64,000 nt of DNA from Pseudidiomarina sp. (GTDB lineage Bacteria > Pseudomonadota > Gammaproteobacteria > Enterobacterales > Alteromonadaceae): NCBI GenBank assembly GCA_023260975.1, contig JALQTK010000001.1:91852-155851 (forward strand), written 5' to 3'. The translations under genes were made by a program, and so were the position numbers. The notes under the pieces were generated by a model. That model made no database searches. It saw only the letters and a list, made by a program, of their open reading frames with translations, and was not told where the DNA came from. Positions 8,307-18,078 of this stretch are shown piece by piece. Position 1 is the first letter of the stretch; each line of letters begins with the position of its first letter.

Positions 8307-9421
8307 TGTCTGCGCGCGATAATTAGTGTGTTTCGCGGGCTATCTGAAACCTCACAGAACTGCTGCAAGCGAACTTGATAGCCGCACTGTTGAAGAAACA
8401 ACGCTCTATCGAGCAGTAACCAGTATTCCAATGGCTGACGAAATAACTGGCGAATCTGATCCAATGCGCGAACCAGCAGTAAGCGCTGCTTTGCCTGCTC
8501 AACAAACGTAGGTAATTGCCTAGACTGAGGCTGAGGTATACGCTGCTGCGCGCATGCCCAGTTAATGAAGTCTTTCAATTCACCGCTAAATTGTTGTTTT
8601 GCCAATGATGGTAATGGTTGATAGTGGTCGCAGCCAGTCACTTCAGTGCGATATAACTCAAACACTAAACGCCATAATTGTTCGATATTTCGCAATCGCT
8701 GAGTGCGTTGTCCTGCGGTGATAAATTGTTGAACAGCCAGTTTTAAATCGGCTTTGCTTAAGCGTAACAGTGATTGCCCAGCGATAGCGGATAATGGCTG
8801 GTAGTCCTCTGTAGCCTGAAGATGATAACAGCATGGCGCGACGAAGAGCTCGCAGCAACCACTCTGAGTCACTTGCTCTAGTAGTCGCCGATGCAGATCA
8901 CCGCACGCATGTAAGGCAACAACAGCGCTATCAGTCGGTAAACTAGCGGGCGCTAGTTGCATGACATTAACCTGATTAAATCGCTGCGAAAGCTTAAAAC
9001 GCTCGGCTAAGGCTTGTCCTTGAGCACATAAATTCGCTTGCCATTCAAGACTGGTTACCGGCAACTCGCGCTGAAAACTCAATAAACGCCCTAAATGCCC
9101 CTTGCCTGCGCACCATTCAACGACCGGATTTTGGCTGGTGAAAGACGCTAAAAAGCCATCTATTTGGGCTAATTTTCGACCCGTTATACCGTTACTTAAC
9201 CAAAACGGTCTAGCCAGCCGAACCGTTTTATCGGTAACCATCGGCTGCAGCGGATTGGGTAATTGGCTTAATTGGTGGTGCAGCTGCTGCTGAATTTGTT
9301 CCGCTGAATTGGGCCATGGCCATTGCCTGGTAGCGAATGGATTAAATTGCCAATAGTGTTGATGCTGGAGTAAAAGTTGGTCGTAGTGCTCGAAGTATTG
9401 CCGCAGCGTATCTGTTGTCAT
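8303..9421 (-). CDS. SAM-dependent methyltransferase (Methyltransf_32-like)
   Basis: 372 residues. The SAM-binding glycine motif is VVEWCAGKGHLGRLL near residue 100. Later come ALHACGDLHRRLLE and VAPCCYH, a combination I associate with the Methyltransf_32 (PF13679) family. The N-terminal 90 and C-terminal 120 residues are specific to this subgroup. The substrate is unknown; relatives act on RNA or protein. It lies just downstream of the tRNA-Gly/Cys/Leu cluster on the same strand, 37 bases past tRNA-Leu, with no clear terminator between, so some read-through is possible. Confidence 0.8.
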   Translation of the reverse strand: MTTDTLRQYFEHYDQLLLQHQHYWQFNPFATRQWPWPNSAEQIQQQLHHQLSQLPNPLQPMVTDKTVRLARPFWLSNGITGRKLAQIDGFLASFTSQNPVVEWCAGKGHLGRLLSFQRELPVTSLEWQANLCAQGQALAERFKLSQRFNQVNVMQLAPASLPTDSAVVALHACGDLHRRLLEQVTQSGCCELFVAPCCYHLQATEDYQPLSAIAGQSLLRLSKADLKLAVQQFITAGQRTQRLRNIEQLWRLVFELYRTEVTGCDHYQPLPSLAKQQFSGELKDFINWACAQQRIPQPQSRQLPTFVEQAKQRLLLVRALDQIRQLFRQPLEYWLLLDRALFLQQCGYQVRLQQFCEVSDSPRNTLIIARRH

Positions 9422-9457
9422 AGGTGGGCAAAACGCATAGAGAAACGATTAGATATG

Positions 9458-9544
9458 TGGTGCCCGGGGCCGGACTCGAACCGGCACGACCGTTAAGTCG
9501 AGGGATTTTAAATCCCTTGTGTCTACCTATTTCACCACCCGGGC
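9458..9544 (-). tRNA. leuZ: tRNA-Leu (UAA)
   Basis: 87 nt including an encoded CCA. Acceptor GCCCGGG pairs with CCCGGGC, a long class II variable arm is present, and the anticodon loop in GGGATTTAAAATCCC gives UAA. The T arm is GGTTCGAGTCC. It is third in the Gly-Cys-Leu cluster, matching glyW-cysT-leuZ beside pgsA in E. coli. Confidence 0.97.
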
Positions 9545-9580
9545 AAAACCTGAGTATATTATTGTGCAGCGTTAGCGTGA

Positions 9581-9654
9581 TGGAGGCGAGTCCCGGAGTC
9601 GAACCGAGGTACACGGATTTGCAATCCGCTGCATAGCCACTCTGCCAACCCGCC
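9581..9654 (-). tRNA. cysT: tRNA-Cys (GCA)
   Basis: 74 nt including CCA. Acceptor GGCGGGT pairs with ACTCGCC (one G-U pair). The anticodon stem-loop CGGATTGCAAATCCG gives GCA, and the T arm has GGTTCGACTCC. It lies between tRNA-Gly and tRNA-Leu. Confidence 0.97.
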
Positions 9655-9662
9655 ATCGCGTT

Positions 9663-9737
9663 TGGAGCGGGAAACGAGATTCGAACTCGCGACCCCAACC
9701 TTGGCAAGGTTGTGCTCTACCACTGAGCTATTCCCGC
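9663..9737 (-). tRNA. glyW: tRNA-Gly (GCC)
   Basis: 75 nt including CCA. Acceptor GCGGGAA pairs with TTCCCGC. The anticodon stem-loop CAACCTTGCCAAGGTTG gives GCC. The D loop is one base shorter than in E. coli glyW. It is first in the three-tRNA transcript; a strong promoter-like sequence precedes it. Confidence 0.97.
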
Positions 9738-9742
9738 TTTGC

Positions 9743-9800
9743 ATTTAACTGCCACTAGAGCGCTACTCCAGTGGCTCGCCATTCTACATGGCAGTTAAAT
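9743..9800. repeat. 58-bp element with perfect 12-bp inverted ends and an inner dyad
   Basis: ATTTAACTGCCA (9743-9754) and TGGCAGTTAAAT (9789-9800) are exact inverted copies. An inner pair, GCCACT (9751-9756) and AGTGGC (9770-9775), is nested inside. The distal arm lies between the -35 and -10 elements of the tRNA promoter, so the full dyad exists only at DNA level and could be an operator. Confidence 0.7.
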
Positions 9801-9808
9801 TCAGTCAA
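9781..9808 (-). promoter_or_regulatory. Sigma-70 promoter of the tRNA-Gly-Cys-Leu operon
   Basis: On the minus strand, TTGACT and TAGAAT are separated by 16 bases and followed by a GC-rich discriminator (GGCGAGCC), typical of stable-RNA promoters. It precedes tRNA-Gly by about 45 bases. Confidence 0.7.
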
Positions 9809-9887
9809 TAATAAATTTGTAATTTCTGTTCGTTTGGCTGTTTTTTGACTGATTCGCTGCACAAACCAGCAAATTGATCAGTTTACC

Positions 9888-10439
9888 CTAACTATGTGCT
9901 GCCAAATCTGCCCACGCTGCACGAAGATATTCGTACATTGACCACAGTGTAAGCACAAAAGCGATATATAAAAGGGTAACTGAGGTGTTGATGACAAAGC
10001 CTTCAACACCCCAAATTAAGCCGCCAATAGCAACCATTTGCGCAATCGTTTTAAGTTTGCCTAAGTTGGATACTTTGACTTGCTCTTGGCGACCGATTTG
10101 CGCCATCCATTCGCGTAACGCCGACACCACCAATTCACGGCTGATAATGGTCAAAGCTGGGATACTAATCCACCACACCGCATAATGCTCAACAACAACC
10201 ACCAACGATGCTGCGACCATGACTTTATCGGCCACTGGATCCAAAAATGCACCGAAAGCGGTGAATTGGTTGTATTTGCGTGCGACATAACCATCTAAGG
10301 CATCAGTAAAACCAGCAATAGCAAACACCAAGGCTGCCCAAAACCCCGCATACTCGATAGGTTGGTAATAAATCACTAAAAACACTGGAATCAATAAAAT
10401 CCGAAATCCAGTCAAAATATTCGGAATATTCCACTTCAC
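9888..10439 (-). CDS. pgsA: CDP-diacylglycerol-glycerol-3-phosphate 3-phosphatidyltransferase
   Basis: 183 residues, standard for PgsA. The enzyme makes phosphatidylglycerol phosphate from CDP-diacylglycerol and glycerol 3-phosphate in the inner membrane. The CDP-alcohol phosphotransferase signature is complete: DALDGYVARKY followed by G and two Asp in GAFLDPVADK. About four to five membrane segments are visible (starting MKWNIPNILTGFRILLIPVF). It follows uvrC by 12 bases and precedes the tRNA cluster, the same order as in E. coli. Confidence 0.97.
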   Translation of the reverse strand: MKWNIPNILTGFRILLIPVFLVIYYQPIEYAGFWAALVFAIAGFTDALDGYVARKYNQFTAFGAFLDPVADKVMVAASLVVVVEHYAVWWISIPALTIISRELVVSALREWMAQIGRQEQVKVSNLGKLKTIAQMVAIGGLIWGVEGFVINTSVTLLYIAFVLTLWSMYEYLRAAWADLAAHS

Positions 10440-10451
10440 AATAGCCTTCCT

Positions 10452-12308
10452 TTATTCATCCCGAAACGCGTGATAGATGGTTTCAGCCAGATCACGACTA
10501 ATACCTGGTATGGCCATGAGTTGCTCAATACTAGCTTGTTTTACCTGTTGTAATCCACCGAGATTTTGCAAAATCTTCTGGCGCCGCTTGGCACCGATTC
10601 CTGGAATTTGTTCTAAACTGGAACTGCGTTGCACTTTTGCCCGACGTTGTCGATGACCAGTAATGGCGAACCGGTGCGATTCATCGCGAATATGCTGAAT
10701 TAAGTGTAATGCCGGTGCATCAGCATTCAGATCGAGCACCTGATGACTGCCAGCGATGATTAAGGTTTCTAACCCGGCTTTGCGACTCTCTCCTTTGGCT
10801 ACTCCGATAAGTAGCGGAGCGCCATACGGCCAATCGGAAAAATAGTCTTCAGCTTGGGCTAACTGACCTTTGCCACCATCAATAAAAACAATGTCGGGTA
10901 ACTGCGCAGTGTTGCTATCGTGCGGCGGTTTCACTGGATCAAAACGGCGTTTCAACGCTTGCGCCATGGCCGCATAGTCGTCACCTGGAGTGATACCCTT
11001 AATATTGAAACGACGATAATCACTTTTCTTCGGACCCTGCTGGTCGAACACCACGCAAGACGCTACGGTTTCTTGCCCCATAGTATGGCTAATATCAAAA
11101 CATTCCATGCGCTGGATGGGCTGATCGAAATCAAGCACTTGCATTAATGCATTGATACGCAAACTCATGGTTGATGCTTGATTAAGCCTACTTTCAAGCG
11201 CATTGAGCGCATTTTTCTGTGCCAATATTTGATATTGACGGCGTTCCCCCCGAACATTATTGGTCATTCGCACCGACTGCGCTAACACCTGCTCGAGTAA
11301 TTGCAACTCATGTTCAGGATCAAGCACCTGCGTGCTATTCGCCTCGGGTAGAATAATCTCGCGTGGCAGTCGCCGCTGAAAATCATCGTTTAGATAAAAC
11401 TGCATTAAAAACGCCAATAAAATTTCATGGTCAGCGGTATTCGCCGGTACCTTAGGAAAATAGCTACGACTACCCTGCACCGCTGCTTCGCGAATAAATA
11501 GGAGATGCACGCTGGCAATACCACCGTGGCGGGCAAAACCAATGACATCAAGTTCTTGTTGATTGCCAGTGACCGCATTACGTTCTTGCACTGCGCGTAA
11601 GGCAGCAATCTGATCGCGATAGCGTCCGGCTTTTTCAAATTCTAATTGTTCACTGGCAGCATTCATACCAGCGACTAATTGATCAATGACTTGTTGATTT
11701 TTACCTTGTAAAAAGGTCTTCGCTAACTCAACTTGCTCGCCATATTCGGCATCACTAGTGTAGCCTTTAACACACGGTGCCAAACAACGTTTCAATTGAT
11801 ACTGCAAGCAGGGACGACTGCGAGCACGATAATACGAATCTTCGCACTGGCGCAGAGGAAATAATTTTTGCAGCAAGCGTAACGACTCGCGCACTGCCAC
11901 GCCATTGGGAAATGGTCCAAAATAATCGCCCTTTTCGCGCCGAGTACCACGGTGAAACGCCAACCGTGGATGGTCATGATGGGTTAACAGGATATACGGA
12001 TAAGATTTATCATCACGCAGCAATACGTTATAGCGCGGGCGGTATTTCTTAATAAAGTTATTTTCGAGAATCAGTGCTTCGGCTTCGGTATTGGTTACCG
12101 TCACATCCATGTTAGCAATTTGACGAACTAAGGTTTGGGTTTTCGGCACATCGACACTGGCGCGAAAATAGCTACTCACGCGTTTTTTGAGATCTTTGGC
12201 TTTACCCACATAAATAACGTCACCTGACTCATCATACATGCGATAAACGCCTGGCTGATGAGTCAGATATTTTACGAATTGCTTCGCGTCAAAGAGGGAT
12301 TCGCTCAT
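10452..12308 (-). CDS. uvrC: UvrABC excinuclease subunit C
   Basis: 618 residues, close to the 610 of E. coli UvrC, which makes the dual incisions in nucleotide excision repair. In order: a GIY-YIG nuclease domain (GVYRMY and IYVGKAKDLKKRVSSYF, about 15-55), a UVR motif (FEKAGRYRDQIAALR, about 215) that contacts UvrB, an RNase H-like endonuclease domain (IQRMECFDISHTMGQE; later DIVFIDGGKGQL), and C-terminal helix-hairpin-helix motifs (LEQIPGIGAKRRQKIL). The start lies 20 bases inside the uvrY-like gene, so the two are probably one operon. Confidence 0.98.
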   Translation of the reverse strand: MSESLFDAKQFVKYLTHQPGVYRMYDESGDVIYVGKAKDLKKRVSSYFRASVDVPKTQTLVRQIANMDVTVTNTEAEALILENNFIKKYRPRYNVLLRDDKSYPYILLTHHDHPRLAFHRGTRREKGDYFGPFPNGVAVRESLRLLQKLFPLRQCEDSYYRARSRPCLQYQLKRCLAPCVKGYTSDAEYGEQVELAKTFLQGKNQQVIDQLVAGMNAASEQLEFEKAGRYRDQIAALRAVQERNAVTGNQQELDVIGFARHGGIASVHLLFIREAAVQGSRSYFPKVPANTADHEILLAFLMQFYLNDDFQRRLPREIILPEANSTQVLDPEHELQLLEQVLAQSVRMTNNVRGERRQYQILAQKNALNALESRLNQASTMSLRINALMQVLDFDQPIQRMECFDISHTMGQETVASCVVFDQQGPKKSDYRRFNIKGITPGDDYAAMAQALKRRFDPVKPPHDSNTAQLPDIVFIDGGKGQLAQAEDYFSDWPYGAPLLIGVAKGESRKAGLETLIIAGSHQVLDLNADAPALHLIQHIRDESHRFAITGHRQRRAKVQRSSSLEQIPGIGAKRRQKILQNLGGLQQVKQASIEQLMAIPGISRDLAETIYHAFRDE

Positions 12309-12963
12309 AGTCAGAGAGTTGCTCTAAATCGATTAAACCGGTTTGAATGGCAACGTGCGCCAATTCCACATCTCCGGAAACACCAATTTTCGCAAAAATA
12401 CGATAACGAAAGGTGTTTACCGTCTTGCTGCTGATATTAAGGTGTTTAGCAATTTCTGCAACCCGTATTCCGCGCCCAATCATTTGCGTTACCTGTACTT
12501 CACGGTCACTTAAATTGCGCAATAACTTAACTTGCTCGGTGCGACGTGGATTCCGAGCCAGGTATTCGGCAACGGCTGTGGCAACATACATTTGCCCGCG
12601 GCCAACGGTTTCCGCTGCTTGAATAAACTCATGATGTGAGGCCGATTCGAGCAAATAGCCGTCGACATGGCGCAAATTACACTGAAAATCTAACACATCT
12701 TGGAAGCGTTTAGCCCACAACAACAATTGTAAATCGGGATGACGCTTCTGCAGTCGACGCCAGGTTTCAATGGTGCCATCGCCGCCAAGGTGACTGCAAA
12801 GAATTACCGTAGCAAAGGGTTTTACTTTTACCGCCTCGCGTAATTGTTGAAAGTTAGCGACGCTATCAGCGACAGTTAATTTATGGTTTGTGAGTGTGGC
12901 GTACATCCCAGCCCGCACCAAATCACTCGATACCGCAATGATATAATTATTCATATTGGTCAC
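12289..12963 (-). CDS. UvrY/GacA-family regulator with degenerate receiver domain
   Basis: 224 residues, in the position and length of uvrY/gacA before uvrC. The C-terminal LuxR-type helix-turn-helix is intact (LSDREVQVTQMIGRG; AKHLNISSKTVNTFRYRIF) and close to UvrY. The receiver half has lost its chemistry. The acidic pair of VDDHELVRAG is here VSSDLVRAG (S12-S13), the phosphoacceptor Asp is replaced at C56 (TVILCSHLGG), and the conserved Lys is E106. UvrY normally takes phosphate from BarA and activates csr small RNAs. This version probably works without phosphorylation or has been repurposed. A second start at M4 is possible. Confidence 0.85.
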   Translation of the reverse strand: MTNMNNYIIAVSSDLVRAGMYATLTNHKLTVADSVANFQQLREAVKVKPFATVILCSHLGGDGTIETWRRLQKRHPDLQLLLWAKRFQDVLDFQCNLRHVDGYLLESASHHEFIQAAETVGRGQMYVATAVAEYLARNPRRTEQVKLLRNLSDREVQVTQMIGRGIRVAEIAKHLNISSKTVNTFRYRIFAKIGVSGDVELAHVAIQTGLIDLEQLSDYERIPL

Positions 12964-13089
12964 TTTTCCCTTGTGAATTATCGTGCTCCGGAACCATTCC
13001 AGAGTTCCATAGGTATCGGAAATAATTACAATAAAGGCAAGTGTTTGTTACATAAAATTCAAAAAGTACGACATTTCTTAACGCTTTTG

Positions 13090-13123
13090 GCATCAAATGA
13101 TCATTTTTTACATCAGTTGATGC
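13090..13123. promoter_or_regulatory. Dyad-rich site upstream of the uvrY-like gene
   Basis: GCATCAA (13090-13096) and TTGATGC (13117-13123) form an inverted repeat enclosing the perfect 12-bp palindrome AAATGATCATTT (13095-13106). It lies in the 180-base AT-rich spacer between the thioesterase stop and the uvrY-like start. It may be an operator. No T-run follows on the minus strand, so it does not look like a standard terminator. Confidence 0.4.
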
Positions 13124-13143
13124 AAAACATGACGTTATTCACC

Positions 13144-13935
13144 TCAACCAAATACCGTAACAGTCTGACGACTAATCGCCACTAACTGACCTTGAGCATC
13201 CCAAATGTGTGCATGCGTATGCCCATAGCCATCAGCGGCATAATCGATATAAGCAGAGTATTGCCACCAATCACTACTCATTAGTTCGGTATTAAGCGGT
13301 TGCGGGAATTCAATTGACCAAGTTAACGAACTGGCTGGTGCAGGTGTCTTTAAATGCGGTAATAAGGCAGGTGGCCAGGCATCCACCAAACCCAGCAGTA
13401 AACCAATAGTGATTGGCTGCTGTTCGTTACTGAAGCGCATCCAGCCACCAAATTCGCGTAATGGTTGACCACTAAACGGCATTGCTCCAACACTGAGATG
13501 GTAGTCAAAATGATGGGTAAATTCAGGCATCAAGTGACTTTTTGGAAAACTCGGACCATGCTCGCGAGCCGGCACTTGCGTTGTCACGGTATCAGTGACA
13601 CGCACGAGCGATTGACGTGAGCGCCCATAACTCGCCAGCGCCATCAATACCACCTGCTGTTGTTGATGAATTTCCACCGCGACTTGGGTGACATTGTTAC
13701 CGTGGCGCAGAATACGCCGAATTAACTGCGCCTCGCCTGGTTGCACTGGCGCCACAAACGATACGGTAAAGGCACGTAGGTGTTGCTCCGCAGTGACCCC
13801 ATGATGGGCGTGTTGCCATGCTAACGCGGCGGTCAAGCCGCCAAATAAGGCGCGACCTTGACCCCAGCCCTCGGGTAATTGAATAGTTTGTTCGGCAGCA
13901 GCGGTAATTTGCGCCAAGACCTCGGTAAATTGCAT
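13144..13935 (-). CDS. Acyl-CoA thioesterase-family protein (double hotdog, TesB-like)
   Basis: 263 residues. The N-terminal segment GWGQGRALFGGLTAALAW and the following LRAFTVSFVAPVQPGEAQL match 4HBT_3/TesB-like acyl-CoA thioesterases, which hydrolyse acyl-CoA in the cytoplasm. A second hotdog half is suggested by residues 150-260, ending in AHIWDAQGQLVAISRQTVTVF. It is transcribed leftwards toward uvrY-uvrC across a 180-base gap. The substrate length is not readable. Confidence 0.82.
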   Translation of the reverse strand: MQFTEVLAQITAAAEQTIQLPEGWGQGRALFGGLTAALAWQHAHHGVTAEQHLRAFTVSFVAPVQPGEAQLIRRILRHGNNVTQVAVEIHQQQQVVLMALASYGRSRQSLVRVTDTVTTQVPAREHGPSFPKSHLMPEFTHHFDYHLSVGAMPFSGQPLREFGGWMRFSNEQQPITIGLLLGLVDAWPPALLPHLKTPAPASSLTWSIEFPQPLNTELMSSDWWQYSAYIDYAADGYGHTHAHIWDAQGQLVAISRQTVTVFG

Positions 13936-14033
13936 GACAACCTCACTACTTCACAAGATTTCTGCCAATTATACACAGGTACGACCAGATGCCTAGCGAG
14001 GCTGATTTATTTACTTTTGCCGAATGCAAATAG

Positions 14034-14059
14034 AAAAGCCCGCTCAATGAGCGGGCTTT
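14034..14059 (-). terminator. Rho-independent terminator after tRNA-Ser
   Basis: GCCCGCTC/GAGCGGGC stem with a three-base loop. On the minus strand it is followed by TTTTCTATTT. It begins 8 bases beyond the tRNA-Ser CCA end. Confidence 0.88.
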
Positions 14060-14066
14060 CAGAATT

Positions 14067-14158
14067 TGGCGGAGAGAGAGGGATTCGAACCCCCGGTGGT
14101 CGCAAAACCACGCCTGATTTCAAGTCAGGTGCATTAAACCGGACTCTGCCATCTCTCC
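14067..14158 (-). tRNA. tRNA-Ser (UGA)
   Basis: 92 nt including CCA. Acceptor GGAGAGA pairs with TCTCTCC. There is a long class II variable arm. The anticodon stem-loop CCTGACTTGAAATCAGG gives UGA. It has its own promoter and terminator, so it is a single-gene unit. Confidence 0.97.
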
Positions 14159-14191
14159 GTATCTACAGGCGTGCACCTGAAGACGTTGCGA

Positions 14192-14220
14192 ATAATAAAG
14201 AGGTGTTTGGAGGTTGTAAA
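14192..14220 (-). promoter_or_regulatory. Promoter of tRNA-Ser
   Basis: Minus strand: TTTACA, 17-base spacer, TATTAT; both boxes are close to consensus. It lies about 35 bases upstream of the tRNA 5' end. Confidence 0.75.
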
Positions 14221-14369
14221 GCAAAAAATGAAACCTTCTTGCTAGTTTGCTGTCTTTTTAGGCAATTGGGTTAGATCGATAGTTGAAATGCTTGTCGACC
14301 ATACCCATTTATACGGTACACTCTAGCCATTAGAATAATTGACTACAGTTCAACCCTACGGAGATAACC

Positions 14370-15044
14370 ATGAGTAACCAAGCTCAGATTTCAACCGCTC
14401 GTAATGAGTCGGTATTAACCACCAATAAAGTGCTTCGCAACACCTATATGTTACTCGGTATGACATTAGGTTTTAGTGCTGTTGTTGCCTACATCACCGC
14501 CAGCATGGGGCTGCCACATCCGGGCTTTCTAGTCACTATTGTCGGTTTTTATGGGCTGCTGTTTTTGGTGCATAAAACCGCTAACAGTGCGACTGGTTTA
14601 TTGTCTGTGTTTGCTCTGACTGGTTTTATGGGCTACACCCTGGGGCCAATTTTGGGCATGATCAGCGCAATTGGGCCGCAAGGTAACGAAATCATTATGA
14701 CGGCGCTTGGCGGCACTGCATTGATTTTCTTTAGCCTGTCGGCCTATGTATTAACCACCAAAAAAGATATGTCATTCCTGGGTGGCATGATGATGGCATT
14801 ATTTGTGGTGCTGATTGTTGGTGTCATCGCTAATCTATTTATGCAAATGCCGGCCCTAGGTTTAGCTATTTCTGCACTGTTCATTCTGTTCTCAGCCGGT
14901 GCTATTTTGATGCAGACTAGCGCCATTGTGAGTGGCGGTGAACGCAATTATGTATTGGCGACTGTGACGCTGTATGTATCGATCTACAACCTGTTCTTAA
15001 GCCTGATTAACATATTGATGGCGTTTGGCGGGAGTGACGATTAA
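14370..15044 (+). CDS. yccA: BAX inhibitor-1 family inner membrane protein YccA
   Basis: 224 residues (E. coli YccA has 219). About seven membrane segments run from residue 27 to the C-terminus, after a short polar N-terminus (SNQAQISTARNESVLTTNKV) that is typical of YccA. E. coli YccA interacts with the FtsH protease and can inhibit degradation of membrane proteins. In E. coli it neighbours tusE. Here the tusD-C-B genes lie between yccA and tusE, all in one run with gaps of at most three bases. An AGGAG-like ribosome site (GGAGATAACC) precedes the start. Confidence 0.93.
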   Translation: MSNQAQISTARNESVLTTNKVLRNTYMLLGMTLGFSAVVAYITASMGLPHPGFLVTIVGFYGLLFLVHKTANSATGLLSVFALTGFMGYTLGPILGMISAIGPQGNEIIMTALGGTALIFFSLSAYVLTTKKDMSFLGGMMMALFVVLIVGVIANLFMQMPALGLAISALFILFSAGAILMQTSAIVSGGERNYVLATVTLYVSIYNLFLSLINILMAFGGSDD

Positions 15045-15047
15045 ACC

Positions 15048-15404
15048 TTGGCAACATTGGTAATAGCGCTGCACTCCCATCCGAGTGACAGCAGTGACCA
15101 TGAAATTCGCAGCCTGCTGGCGTTTCAATACGCCCAGGCTGCAATTGCTTGTGGGCACCACATTACTATGCTGTTCTGTTATCAGCAGGCCGTGCGTTTA
15201 GCAGACCCAAACCACCCTCACCCACATGCGCTGCGGTGGCAACAATGGGCGATTGAGCACAGTATTCCGCTAGTTGTGTGTAATAGCGTCGCTGAGAATG
15301 AATTTGCGCTCGCAGTTGACCAGCTTCAGGCTGGTTTTGCAGCGGGCGGATTGACCGAGTTCGCCGCCGCAGTGGCGGCTGCCGATCGGCTGGTGCAATT
15401 TTAA
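15048..15404 (+). CDS. tusD: Sulfurtransferase TusD
   Basis: 118 residues, DsrE-like fold. TusD is the catalytic subunit of the TusBCD complex, which takes persulfide sulfur from TusA and passes it to TusE for 2-thiouridine formation in tRNA by MnmA. The acceptor Cys is conserved at C78 (LVVCNS). The ending AAADRLVQF matches E. coli TusD (CDRVVQF). The only reasonable start in frame with homologues is a TTG at 15048, three bases after the yccA stop (a second TTG is at 15057), so translation probably depends on coupling to yccA. Confidence 0.93.
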   Translation: MATLVIALHSHPSDSSDHEIRSLLAFQYAQAAIACGHHITMLFCYQQAVRLADPNHPHPHALRWQQWAIEHSIPLVVCNSVAENEFALAVDQLQAGFAAGGLTEFAAAVAAADRLVQF

Positions 15405-15751
15405 TGACTATTGCAGTAATTCAGACCCATGCAGCCACCGATGGCCATAGTTGGTATGGCCAAGATGCGTTATTAAACTTAGCAAGCCTTGATCTTAACC
15501 CACAATTAATTGTGATTGCCGAGGCGGTGAAGCACTTATGTCATGGCGCTGACGTACAACGTCGGCAGCGCTCTTTGCAGAAACGCTACCGGCTGTTACA
15601 GCTCTATGATTGCCCAAAACCCTGGGTGATTGATACCGATATGCAACGATTTGGTCTAACCACCGATGATTTCATTTTTGATATTGAGATAGTCACCGCA
15701 GTAGAGTTACCGCAGCGACTTTATCAGTGTCATCAGGTTTTGAGGTTTTAA
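15404..15751 (+). CDS. tusC: Sulfur-relay protein TusC
   Basis: 115 residues, DsrF-like, a structural subunit of TusBCD. It has the family outline: an N-terminal strand (IAVIQTHAAT), the alpha/beta core, and the ending CHQVLRF. It lacks the catalytic Cys of TusD, as TusC normally does. The start overlaps the tusD stop by one base (TAATG), which indicates translational coupling in the tusD-tusC-tusB-tusE run. Confidence 0.92.
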   Translation: MTIAVIQTHAATDGHSWYGQDALLNLASLDLNPQLIVIAEAVKHLCHGADVQRRQRSLQKRYRLLQLYDCPKPWVIDTDMQRFGLTTDDFIFDIEIVTAVELPQRLYQCHQVLRF

Positions 15752-16047
15752 TGATGCCGCGAACACTTCATATGCTGCGCCAATGGCCACAAGCAGATTG
15801 GATCAACCAATGGCTTCATGAAGATAGTGTGGTGATCATCTCTGAACAGGCACTTCATGCTGTTATGCAGCAGCCTGAATTACTGCAGCAATTACCCACT
15901 CTGTGTTGTAATTGCTTGCGCAGTGAAGTGCTGCTGCTGAGCGAATCTGAACGTGAAAGAGTGCCTGCGCATGTGCTACAACTTGCCGATTCGGCATGGG
16001 TTGAACTGACACTGCAAAGCGCTCCAGTGATTAGTTGGGGCGATTAA
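15751..16047 (+). CDS. tusB: Sulfur-relay protein TusB
   Basis: 98 residues, DsrH-like. The ATG at 15751, coupled to the tusC stop by TAATG, gives MMPRTLHMLRQWPQ, which aligns with E. coli TusB (MLHTLHRSPW). The longer frame from 15727 runs inside tusC and is not needed. It has a low-similarity middle and a C-terminus ending in VELTLQSAPVISWGD, comparable with VRLTVKHPSQMAW of E. coli. It is the third subunit of the sulfur-transfer complex. Confidence 0.88.
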   Translation: MMPRTLHMLRQWPQADWINQWLHEDSVVIISEQALHAVMQQPELLQQLPTLCCNCLRSEVLLLSESERERVPAHVLQLADSAWVELTLQSAPVISWGD

Positions 16048-16050
16048 CCG

Positions 16051-18070
<2,020 letters not shown>

Positions 18071-18078
<8 letters not shown>

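Noticed and set aside
9342-9744. Open frames of 61-121 codons on both strands across 9342-9744
   Set aside because: They run through three tRNA genes with complete cloverleafs, so they are non-coding.
13879-14274. 131-codon plus-strand frame
   Set aside because: It crosses the tRNA-Ser gene, its terminator and its promoter, and the start lies antisense to the thioesterase gene.
15727-15750. Earlier start for tusB inside tusC
   Set aside because: The ATG at 15751 gives the conserved N-terminus and a TAATG junction like the one before tusC.
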